8,347 bases of DNA, from positions 1-8,347 of the forward strand of contig JASHRY010000222.1 of assembly GCA_030037105.1 (NCBI GenBank), in the 5' to 3' direction. A model generated the notes under the pieces. The model was not told where the DNA came from. It saw only the letters and a list, made by a program, of their open reading frames with translations, and made no database searches. The stretch comes from Xanthobacteraceae bacterium (GTDB lineage Bacteria > Pseudomonadota > Alphaproteobacteria > Rhizobiales > Xanthobacteraceae). Position numbers and translations under genes: made by a program. The first letter of the stretch is position 1. Each line of letters starts with the position of its first letter. Shown one piece after another: positions 1 to 5,648 of the stretch.

Positions 1-1591
1 CATCGACGGCAGAGTGCGCCGGCGGCCGGGCGGTACCGAAAATCCCGATTTGCCGACTGGCGAAGTCGAAGTCTATGTGCGCGACATCGTGGTGCTGGGG
101 CCGGCCGCCGAGCTGCCGATGCCGGTATTCGGCGACCAGGAATATCCCGAGGAGATCAGGCTCAAATATCGGTTCCTCGATCTGCGCCGCGAGCGGCTGC
201 ATCGAAACATCATGAAGCGCGGCGCAATCATCGATTCGATCCGGCGACGCATGAAGGAGCAGGGCTTCTTCGAATTCCAGACGCCGATCCTCACCGCGTC
301 CTCGCCCGAAGGCGCGCGCGATTATCTGGTGCCGTCGCGGCTGCATCCGGGAAAATTCTATGCGCTGCCGCAGGCGCCGCAGCAGTTCAAGCAGCTCATC
401 ATGGTCTCCGGCTTCGACCGCTACTTTCAGATCGCGCCCTGCTTCCGCGACGAGGACGCGCGCGCCGACCGCTCGCCCGGCGAGTTCTATCAGCTCGACC
501 TGGAAATGAGCTTCGTCACGCAGGAGGACGTGTTCGCCGCGGTCGAGCCGGTGCTGCGCGGGGTGTTCGAGGAGTTCGGCGGCGGCAAGCCGGTGACGCG
601 GAAATTTCCGCGCATTCCTTACGGCGAGGCGCTTGCCAAATACGGCACCGACAAGCCGGACCTGCGCAACCCGATCGTGATGCGGGATGTCTCGGAGATT
701 TTTCGCGGCTCGGGCTTCAAGATTTTCGCCCACATTCTGGAGGCGGGCGCCGGCGCCGCGGTGTGGGCCGTTCCGGCTCCGCGCGGCGGCTCGCGCGCGT
801 TCTGCGACCGCATGAACTCCTGGGCGCAGGGCGAGGGGCAGCCGGGGCTCGGCTACATCTTTTATGCCCGCGACGGCGATGCCGTGGCCGGCCGCGGACC
901 GGTCGCCAACAATCTCGGCCCGGAGCGGACCGATCGGCTGCGCCGAATGCTCGGCCTCGACGACGGCGACGCGGTGTTCTTTGTCGCTGGCGCGCCGCAA
1001 ACCTTTGTCAAGTTCGCCGGCGCGGCGCGGACAAAAATCGGCGAGGAGCTCGGACTGATCGGGAAAGACCACTTCGAGCTGTGCTGGATCGTCGATTTTC
1101 CCATGTACGAGTGGAACGAGGAGGAGAAGAAAATCGACTTCTCCCACAATCCGTTCTCGATGCCGAATTTGCCGGTGGCGGAGTTTCTCGCGCTCGATCC
1201 CGCCGACCGCGACACGATTCTCAGCCTCAAGGCGATCCAGTACGACATCGTCTGCAACGGCGTCGAGCTGTCCTCCGGCGCCATCCGCAATCATCGTCCC
1301 GACGTGATGAGAAAGGCTTTTGCCATCGCCGGCTACGACGAGGCGGTGCTGGAGCAGAAATTCGGCGGCATGTTGCACGCGCTTTCGCTCGGCGCGCCGC
1401 CGCACGGCGGCATCGCCCCGGGCATCGACCGCATCGTCATGCTGCTGTGCGGCGAGGAGAATCTGCGCGAGGTCGTGCTCTTTCCGATGAATCAGCGGGC
1501 GGAGGATTTGCTGATGGGAGCGCCCTCGGAGGTCAGCGCCCGGCAATTGCGCGAGCTGCACATCCGCGTGGTCGGTCCGGGACCGCAATAA
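1..1591 (+). CDS. aspS: Aspartyl-tRNA synthetase, 5'-truncated by window edge
   Basis: This gene encodes the cytoplasmic class II enzyme that charges tRNA with aspartate. The frame is open from position 2 to a TAA at 1589-1591, giving about 529 residues. By comparison with the usual bacterial length of about 590, roughly 60-80 N-terminal residues, most of the anticodon-binding OB fold, lie outside the window. Class II motif 2 is visible as [10 protein letters not shown] at about 443-472, followed by a stretch ending in LEMSF. Motif 3 is GIAPGIDR at about 1410-1432. The middle segment with [20 protein letters not shown] (about 800-860) is the bacterial-type GAD insertion. The C-terminus with LLMGAPSEV is typical. 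Nothing suggests damage, so I read it as the host housekeeping gene flanking the phage-like region. It converges on the next gene with only 7 bases between stops, and I see no terminator there. Family assignment is very secure. Confidence 0.97.
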   Translation, partial: IDGRVRRRPGGTENPDLPTGEVEVYVRDIVVLGPAAELPMPVFGDQEYPEEIRLKYRFLDLRRERLHRNIMKRGAIIDSIRRRMKEQGFFEFQTPILTASSPEGARDYLVPSRLHPGKFYALPQAPQQFKQLIMVSGFDRYFQIAPCFRDEDARADRSPGEFYQLDLEMSFVTQEDVFAAVEPVLRGVFEEFGGGKPVTRKFPRIPYGEALAKYGTDKPDLRNPIVMRDVSEIFRGSGFKIFAHILEAGAGAAVWAVPAPRGGSRAFCDRMNSWAQGEGQPGLGYIFYARDGDAVAGRGPVANNLGPERTDRLRRMLGLDDGDAVFFVAGAPQTFVKFAGAARTKIGEELGLIGKDHFELCWIVDFPMYEWNEEEKKIDFSHNPFSMPNLPVAEFLALDPADRDTILSLKAIQYDIVCNGVELSSGAIRNHRPDVMRKAFAIAGYDEAVLEQKFGGMLHALSLGAPPHGGIAPGIDRIVMLLCGEENLREVVLFPMNQRAEDLLMGAPSEVSARQLRELHIRVVGPGPQ

Positions 1592-1598
1592 CGATCGA

Positions 1599-2081
1599 TC
1601 ATTCCGCAGCCGTTGCGATCGGCGCGCCGCACAGCGCCGCGAGGATGATTTCATATTCGGCTTCCATCCGCTTGAAACGCATCAGCCGCAGAATGAGGCG
1701 AAGTTCGCCGAGCACTTCGAGCGAAAGCCGCGTGGCGCGGCCGAACGCGCTGGCGATCTGAAACGCCTTCCGTTCGTCGCGCCACCAGCGCTCGACGGCG
1801 GCAATCGCGGCGTCGACGCCGCGGCCGGAGAGCAACGCCGCGCGGGCGCCGAAGCGCGCGCGCACGGCCGGGTGGCGAGGCCCGAGCCGGATGAGCCGCT
1901 CGACCCTGATCTTGAAGGCATTGACGATCGCGGCTTCGTCGAATGCCGCGCCGATTTGCGCCAGCGCAGCCGCCATCGCCGATTGTGATCCGGCCGTCGC
2001 CGCCTGCGCGGCGCGGCGAATGCGTTCGCGGTCGCGCTGCTGGCGTCGCGTCGATAGAGGGGAGCGTTCGGCGAAGGGCAT
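1599..2081 (-). CDS. Unrecognised 160-residue basic protein, leftward gene of the phage-like region
   Basis: I do not recognise this protein. It is Arg/Ala-rich and probably helical. The first 30 residues are strongly basic (STRRQQRDRERIRRAAQ), and the second half contains a Trp-Trp-Arg-Asp element and amphipathic helices around LEVLGELRLILRLMRFKRM. No signal peptide or membrane span is apparent. The frame stays open to an ATG at 2138. I prefer the ATG at 2081 because an AGGG lies 8 bases upstream of it, and because the 2138 ATG falls inside a predicted operator and promoter. The longer version would be 179 residues. The gene follows the repressor on the same strand after about 200 bases and appears to have its own promoter (2117-2145) carrying a repressor-like site. 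A DNA-binding or accessory phage protein is possible, but this is inference from context and charge only. Confidence 0.6.
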   Translation of the reverse strand: MPFAERSPLSTRRQQRDRERIRRAAQAATAGSQSAMAAALAQIGAAFDEAAIVNAFKIRVERLIRLGPRHPAVRARFGARAALLSGRGVDAAIAAVERWWRDERKAFQIASAFGRATRLSLEVLGELRLILRLMRFKRMEAEYEIILAALCGAPIATAAE

Positions 2082-2102
2082 CGGACCAGCCCTGAATTCG
2101 CG

Positions 2103-2121
2103 ACAGAGGGACACCCTCTGT
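2103..2121. repeat. Perfect 8-bp inverted repeat across predicted promoter -10 and start site
   Basis: ACAGAGGG at 2103-2110 and CCCTCTGT at 2114-2121 are perfect inverted repeats separated by ACA. There is no T-run on either side, so this is not a standard terminator. The right arm overlaps the predicted -10 box (TACAGA, minus strand, 2117-2122) of the leftward gene, and the predicted transcription start falls near the loop. A protein-binding dyad is therefore more likely than an RNA hairpin. Its sequence is unrelated to the GTGAC operator words nearby. Confidence 0.55.
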
Positions 2122-2145
2122 AACCGTAATAGTGACATAAGTCAA
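2117..2145 (-). promoter_or_regulatory. Predicted promoter with repressor-like operator for the leftward 160-residue gene
   Basis: Read on the minus strand, TTGACT (2145-2140) is followed after 17 bases by TACAGA (2122-2117). This gives a good -35 and a mediocre -10. The spacer contains TGTCACTATTA, which matches 10 of 11 bases of TGTCACTAATA in the rightward promoter at 3096-3106. A TGAC-ATAA-GTCA inverted repeat covers 2133-2144. Two further GTGAC words lie upstream at 2163-2167 and 2186-2190, and a GANTC site (GATTC, 2146-2150) abuts the -35 box. Assignment is from sequence pattern only. Confidence 0.5.
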
Positions 2146-2279
2146 GATTCGTTGCTGGTCTGGTGACGGCCGCGTTAAACTGTTCGTGACTACCGAGTCG
2201 CCTGGTCGCGCGCCGCGCCCGGCCGGCGGCGCTGCCGCGTGCAATAAGCGAATGGCGGTTGGGGAGGAGGGCCGCGATC

Positions 2280-3038
2280 TCAAAACAGCTTGAGGCAGCA
2301 CAGCACCTTGCCGACGATCTCCAGGTCGCCGAGCGGCGCTTCTTCGCTCGGATGGTTGGGATTGTCGGAAATGATCTTGACGCGCGTCGGGCGCGCCGAG
2401 CGCAGCACCTGCAGGCGTTTGACGACGATACAGGCGAACGTGTCGCGGATGGCGTATAGCCCGTCGGGCGTCGGCGTTCTATGCCCGGTATCGACGATCA
2501 CGCGCTCTCCCGAAACGATGGTCGGGGCCATGCTGTCGCCGGTGGTGTCGAGCACCAGAAGACGGCTCGGCGAAGCGTGCAATTGCTCGCGCACGAAACT
2601 CGTGGGAAATAGCCAGCCTTCGGCTTTCAAGGGGTCGGCGTAGCGTCCCTCTTTGCGCAGTTCGCGCGCCGGCAGACCGCCGCCGCCGAGGCCGGCGCGG
2701 GTGTCGAGTTCCGGCACTTGTCCGGGAGCCGGGCCGAACGGCTCTTCCTGTCCGGGTTCCTCGCGCAGCACGTCGCTCGATTCCACATGACCGCCGCTGG
2801 CGCCGCCGGTGCCGGGAAACCGCCCCCACAGCAAGATCTGTTCCGGGGAATAGCCGAGGTGGCTGGCGAACGGCTTCAAATGGTCGAGCCGCAGCCTGAT
2901 CTGGCCGTTTTCCAGACGGGAAAGCTGCTGCTTGGAAATGCCCGACAGCCGCACCAACTCGGAGCGGCTCATGCCGCGTTCCACGCGGGCGTAATAGAGC
3001 CCGGTCTTTTGCCGAACCTGCCGGTTCCTGCGCGCCAT
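2280..3038 (-). CDS. XRE-family repressor with S24 (LexA/CI-like) self-cleavage domain
   Basis: This 252-residue protein has the architecture of a temperate-phage CI repressor. Residues about 14-68 form a Cro/CI helix-turn-helix, with SRSELVRLSGISKQQLSRLE as the helix-turn-helix segment. Residues about 70-140 form a Gly/Pro-rich linker. Residues about 140-250 form an S24 peptidase domain. The catalytic Ser is S169 in GDSMAPT and the likely general-base Lys is K207 in VVKRL. The spacing of 38 is close to the 37 of LexA (Ser119/Lys156). A possible Ala-Gly cleavage bond occurs at 115-116 (TRAGLGGGG). By family knowledge, RecA-stimulated autocleavage would relieve repression on DNA damage. The gene diverges from the gcrA-like operon across a control region full of GTGAC words, which are its likely operators. 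No Shine-Dalgarno is visible before the ATG at 3038, so a leaderless transcript is possible. Confidence 0.92.
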   Translation of the reverse strand: MARRNRQVRQKTGLYYARVERGMSRSELVRLSGISKQQLSRLENGQIRLRLDHLKPFASHLGYSPEQILLWGRFPGTGGASGGHVESSDVLREEPGQEEPFGPAPGQVPELDTRAGLGGGGLPARELRKEGRYADPLKAEGWLFPTSFVREQLHASPSRLLVLDTTGDSMAPTIVSGERVIVDTGHRTPTPDGLYAIRDTFACIVVKRLQVLRSARPTRVKIISDNPNHPSEEAPLGDLEIVGKVLCCLKLF

Positions 3039-3052
3039 GGAGTCATTGTCAC
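3039..3052 (-). promoter_or_regulatory. Candidate -10 box, GANTC site and operator half-site at the repressor start
   Basis: On the minus strand GACAAT (3050-3045) matches the -10 consensus at 4 of 6 positions. Six bases (GACTCC) separate it from the A of the repressor ATG at 3038, so a transcript from it would begin at the start codon. A GANTC site (GAGTC, 3040-3044) lies between them, and TGTCAC (3047-3052) overlaps the -10 box. No good -35 box is visible upstream. This recalls lambda PRM, which is weak, leaderless and autoregulated, but the parallel is inference. Confidence 0.35.
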
Positions 3053-3085
3053 CAATTCGGTTTTACGCGCCTAGGCTCTAAAGCG

Positions 3086-3119
3086 GTGACTTGACTGTCA
3101 CTAATAAGGAGACTAAATC
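3086..3119 (+). promoter_or_regulatory. Predicted rightward promoter overlapped by operator dyad
   Basis: TTGACT at 3091-3096 and TAAATC at 3114-3119, 17 bases apart, form a plausible sigma-70-type promoter for the gcrA-like operon. The -35 box is exactly the 6-base centre of a GTGAC-N6-GTCAC inverted repeat (3086-3101), so repressor bound there would block polymerase. TGTCACTAATA at 3096-3106 is the element shared with the leftward promoter. Another GTGACA lies at 3127-3132, near the predicted start of transcription. Confidence 0.6.
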
Positions 3120-3179
3120 GCAAACAGTGACAGCGGAGCCGCAACATGCGGCGTCCGCGTCACGGCGCCGAAAGCGTGC

Positions 3180-3188
3180 GAGGGGAGG
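3180..3188 (+). promoter_or_regulatory. Ribosome binding site deciding the GcrA-like start
   Basis: GAGGGGAGG ends two bases before the ATG at 3191, with its first GAGG seven bases away. It is the strongest purine-rich Shine-Dalgarno-like run in this region and favours 3191 over the in-frame ATG at 3146. That upstream ATG has its own weaker GGAG at 3135-3138. Confidence 0.6.
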
Positions 3189-3190
3189 CG

Positions 3191-3766
3191 ATGCGAGGCA
3201 GGGCGTGGACGGCGGAACGCATCGACCAGTTGCGGCGGCTTTGGGCCGCGGGCGCGACGGCGAATACGATCGCGCTCCGCCTCGGCGGGATGACCCGCTC
3301 GGCGGTGTTGGGGAAGGTCTTTCGCCTTCGCCTTGGCGCCGATGGCGCGGCAGCGGCCGCTCCGGCCGAGGACCAACCCGCCGCGCAAATTAATGGCGGA
3401 AGGATTCCATCGGCGAAATTTGCTGAGACATGTTTCTCGCTACAGGTCGTGCCGCAGGCGCCCGATGCCGCACCGGCTCGCCGTCGACGCGGCGGCAAAC
3501 GGGGCAATTCGCGCGCGCCTCAGCCGGCGGCGCCCACGCGCGGCAAGACGCTCCTCGACCTGACCAACGCGAGTTGCCGGTGGCCGCACGGCCGCCCGGG
3601 AACAACAAACTTCTTCTTCTGTGGAGCGGCGGGCGCGGATCTGGAACGGGGCATCCCTTACTGCGCCCGCCATATGCGGCGCGCTTATGCAACATTTGCG
3701 ACCGTTGCCGCGCGAGACAAGCGATCGGCGTTCAATCGCAAGCGCCGCCAACGAGAACGGTGGTGA
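3191..3766 (+). CDS. GcrA-family cell-cycle regulator, phage-encoded paralogue
   Basis: This 191-residue protein resembles GcrA, the alphaproteobacterial regulator that binds sigma-70 and promoters methylated at GANTC. Residues about 4-48 carry the N-terminal helix-turn-helix signature: RAWTAERIDQLRRLW, then GMTRSAVLGKVFRL. Residues about 119-168 carry the C-terminal signature: KTLLDLTNASCRWP, FFFCG and YCARH, whose three Cys and one His could form a metal site (inference). The variable linker is Ala/Arg-rich, and the tail is a basic extension. The family normally starts M-x-W-T-x-E-R, which supports the ATG at 3191; starting at 3146 would add 15 atypical residues. The gene is the first of the rightward operon, and its stop overlaps the next start. 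A host housekeeping GcrA is unlikely here because the protein is divergent and embedded among repressor and packaging genes. It may recruit host polymerase to phage promoters. Confidence 0.88.
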   Translation: MRGRAWTAERIDQLRRLWAAGATANTIALRLGGMTRSAVLGKVFRLRLGADGAAAAAPAEDQPAAQINGGRIPSAKFAETCFSLQVVPQAPDAAPARRRRGGKRGNSRAPQPAAPTRGKTLLDLTNASCRWPHGRPGTTNFFFCGAAGADLERGIPYCARHMRRAYATFATVAARDKRSAFNRKRRQRERW

Positions 3767-4398
3767 TTTTGCGGCCGGTTCGAGAATGCCTTGAAGACGG
3801 CGACGGCGACCTGGCGGCCGCGGACGGTTCGCTTGCCGAGCGGGCGGCAACGGCGGCCCATGCCGAGTTGCGCGGGGAGCGCGCGGGTATTCTCGGCGCA
3901 ATCGGGCGTGCGGCGCCGTTGCCACTGGCGCGAGCGCGACTGGTGCCCGGGCGCTGGTCGCTGATCTTTGTCATGGAGCGCATGGAGGAGGCGTTTCGCA
4001 TTCTCGCGCGGCTGCCGGTCGCAACGCGGCCGCGCGGCTACGTCAATTCCATGCCGTTTTATCTCTACGATCGCGGCGATCTCAACGCCCAGATCGAGAC
4101 CTTCGAGCTCGAACGCATGGCGCGCGTGCGCAACCGGGTGCGTATTCCTCCGTCGCCGGCGGAAATCGCGCGCATGGAAGAAGCGCTCCATTGGCCGGCG
4201 GCCTATCTCGCGGGGTTGGAATTTCATCACCTCGCCCGCGCCGTCAATCTCGGCTCGCTGTGGGCGGCCTTTGATGCCAATGTCGACGAAGGCGTGAGGC
4301 GGCTGAAGATCAGCCGGCGCTCATTCAACGCGCGCAAGCTTCAGGGATTGCGGATCATTACCGGCGAGCTGATCCGCCGCCGCGTTCCGGTCCGGTGA
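3763..4398 (+). CDS. Probable DUF6362-family phage protein
   Basis: This protein of about 211 residues has no known activity. Residues about 65-205 follow the pattern I associate with DUF6362 proteins: a Trp followed by ERMEEAFRILARLP, then a Tyr-containing segment, an Arg-rich piece leading to RIPPSPAEIARMEEALHW, and a C-terminal helical stretch ending REL-type repeats (KISRRSFNARKLQGL). In related proteins the last part looks like a helix-turn-helix. The start is uncertain. I chose GTG 3763, whose bases overlap the GcrA-like TGA (GTGA), suggesting translational coupling. The first about 60 residues are poorly conserved in appearance. GTG 3943 would still include the conserved Trp, whereas ATG 3973 would cut into the domain. 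The frame remains open further upstream, but that part lies inside the gcrA-like gene. Family call is from memory of the pattern, with no search. Confidence 0.68.
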   Translation: MILRPVRECLEDGDGDLAAADGSLAERAATAAHAELRGERAGILGAIGRAAPLPLARARLVPGRWSLIFVMERMEEAFRILARLPVATRPRGYVNSMPFYLYDRGDLNAQIETFELERMARVRNRVRIPPSPAEIARMEEALHWPAAYLAGLEFHHLARAVNLGSLWAAFDANVDEGVRRLKISRRSFNARKLQGLRIITGELIRRRVPVR

Positions 4399-4399
4399 C

Positions 4400-5026
4400 G
4401 TGGGCGGTCGCCCGACGAATAACGGCGCGCCGCGGCGCCGGTCGTGCGCGCAATCGGCGCTGGTCGCGGCTTATCGTGAAGGATTGGGGCTTGCGGCGGT
4501 CGCGGTCGTCCGCAGCCCCGTCGGACCTCGCCTCGCGGTGTTTGCCTCCGGCGACAAGGATGCACAGACGTCGGCAACGGGCATGCCGATAGCGCGATGG
4601 TGGTGCCGGCGCGCGAGCGACGCCGCGCGCGTTGTCGCCGCGGCGCGCATCCAAAACCGGCGTCGCCGATCACGCGACGAAATGGCGCGGGTTCCGGCGA
4701 CGGCTTTGCCGCGTTTTTCCGGCGTCCGGCCGGGCACGCCGGCGCTCGCCTGCGCGTCAATCGTCAGCGCCGCGCATGAACTCAACGTCGTTCTCTATAC
4801 CGACGAGGAAATTTCCGCCGACGCGCAAAGAATCATCACGCGCGTAGACGAAGAGATCGAAGCATTGCGGCGCTCAGGCGGATTGCGATCCGTCAACAGC
4901 TCCTATCGGACCTACCGAATGGCGGCTACGGCGCGTGGCGAAAGCGTCGTGCGCTATGTCGAATGGTTCGGAAAATACCGGGAAACATTGGTGCGTCGGC
5001 TCGCCGAGGCATTGCGCCATGCTTGA
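4400..5026 (+). CDS. Unrecognised 208-residue protein, third gene of the rightward operon
   Basis: I do not recognise a named domain. GTG 4400 is separated from the preceding TGA by a single base, which suggests coupled translation; no clear Shine-Dalgarno is seen. Residues 1-120 are Arg/Ala-rich with a short hydrophobic patch (LAAVAVV, 31-37) and an ARWWCRR element at 65-71. Residues about 126-208 look better conserved: an acidic segment (VLYTDEEISADAQRIITRVDEEIEALRR) followed by a basic aromatic segment (SSYRTYRMAATARGESVVRYVEWF). Both look helical. An internal ATG at 4682 would retain the second half only, so a shorter product cannot be excluded. Position in a repressor-gcrA-DUF6362-terminase cassette makes a phage early or regulatory role likely, but this is inference. 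Confidence 0.65.
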   Translation: MGGRPTNNGAPRRRSCAQSALVAAYREGLGLAAVAVVRSPVGPRLAVFASGDKDAQTSATGMPIARWWCRRASDAARVVAAARIQNRRRRSRDEMARVPATALPRFSGVRPGTPALACASIVSAAHELNVVLYTDEEISADAQRIITRVDEEIEALRRSGGLRSVNSSYRTYRMAATARGESVVRYVEWFGKYRETLVRRLAEALRHA

Positions 5027-5327
5027 GAATCATCGCGCGTGCGCGAGGACGAGGCGATCCTCGCCGATTTCCCGCGCGATCGCCAAAACTAAAAATTTGT
5101 TCTTTTGGTTCAATACGATCAAACGAGAATCGGCCGCAACTGGAAAGCCGGCCGCTTGACAGGGCCGGTTTCCCGCGGCACATCCTCGCGCGCATGCGGG
5201 CCTTGCCGAACTGCGCCCGCCGCCTTTTCAGCATCTTTCCAGAAAACTCGGTGCAACTTCGGTCGCGGCCTCCGCGTCGCAACGCTGCGGCGCGTCGCCG
5301 GATATGAGACACGGTGGAGGAAAGCAC
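5027..5327 (+). other. About 300-base gap before the cold-shock gene, probable leader or promoter region
   Basis: No convincing gene is seen here; the short open frames are compositionally unlike the neighbours. An AT-rich patch at about 5085-5130 stands out in otherwise GC-rich DNA. A perfect -35 hexamer TTGACA occurs at 5156-5161, but there is no good -10 at 16-18 bases. GANTC sites lie at 5027-5031 and 5127-5131. Cold-shock genes often have long structured leaders, so this gap may be partly transcribed. That is family knowledge rather than something visible here. Confidence 0.4.
5316..5320 (+). promoter_or_regulatory. Ribosome binding site deciding the cold-shock gene start
   Basis: GGAGG lies seven bases before the GTG at 5328, the ideal distance. 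The in-frame ATG at 5304 has no such site and would add eight residues not seen in the family. Confidence 0.8.
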
Positions 5328-5531
5328 GTGAGCGTCACGGGCAAGGTGAAATTTTTCAACGAGTCCAAGGGTTACGGCTTCTTCACCCGCGACGACGGCA
5401 CCGGAGATGTCTTCGTGCACCGCTCCGAACTCCCTGCCGACGTCAAGCTCCTTTATGAAGGCCAGCCGGTGAGCTTCGACATCGAGAAGACGACGCGCGG
5501 CTTGCGCGCGGTGAACGTCAAGGTGATGTGA
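5328..5531 (+). CDS. CspA-family cold-shock protein
   Basis: This 67-residue single-domain protein has the full cold-shock OB fold. It begins with the standard SVTGKVKFFNESKGYGF, which contains the RNP1-type KGYGFF. The RNP2-type element is DVFVHRSEL, followed by LYEGQPVSFDIEKTTRG and ending at AVNVKVM. Aromatic residues expected to stack on nucleic acid are present (F and Y in RNP1, F and H in RNP2). The family binds single-stranded RNA or DNA and melts secondary structure, in some cases acting as an antiterminator. The length is typical (65-70). Start chosen at GTG 5328 on the ribosome site at 5316-5320. It sits between the 208-residue gene and terminase on the same strand, so it is probably part of the phage-like cassette rather than a host gene. 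Its target here is unknown. Confidence 0.93.
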   Translation: MSVTGKVKFFNESKGYGFFTRDDGTGDVFVHRSELPADVKLLYEGQPVSFDIEKTTRGLRAVNVKVM

Positions 5532-5648
5532 GCGACGCGACGGCGCGACACTGCGATTCCTGTTCGGCCGTGTTTCTCAATTCTCCTGGCTCGGGTCTTA
5601 AAAATCGAATGACGACAACAAAACCAAATTGGAAAATCCCGGACGCGA

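Noticed and set aside
763..1761. 332-codon plus-strand frame inside aspS
   Set aside because: The frame is extremely Arg/Ala-rich and overlaps the well-conserved synthetase; shadow frame.
1651..2301. 216-codon minus-strand frame overlapping the 160-residue gene
   Set aside because: It has Pro/Arg-rich composition and crosses the predicted promoter and dyad; the 1599-2081 frame has a better ribosome site and more balanced helical composition.
3430..3762. Upstream extension of the DUF6362-like frame
   Set aside because: It lies wholly within the GcrA-like gene, whose Cys-rich C-terminal signature is encoded in the other frame.
5053..5070. Short hairpin GGCGA-TCC-TCGCC followed by GATTT after the 208-residue gene
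   Set aside because: A 5-bp stem and three T residues are too weak to call a terminator.
5027..5131. Two GAATC sites exactly 100 bases apart before the cold-shock gene
   Set aside because: The flanking sequence does not repeat; two such sites at this density are expected by chance.
5156..5184. Promoter from the perfect TTGACA at 5156
   Set aside because: The hexamers 16-18 bases downstream (such as CACATC) are poor -10 boxes; kept only as a remark on the gap.
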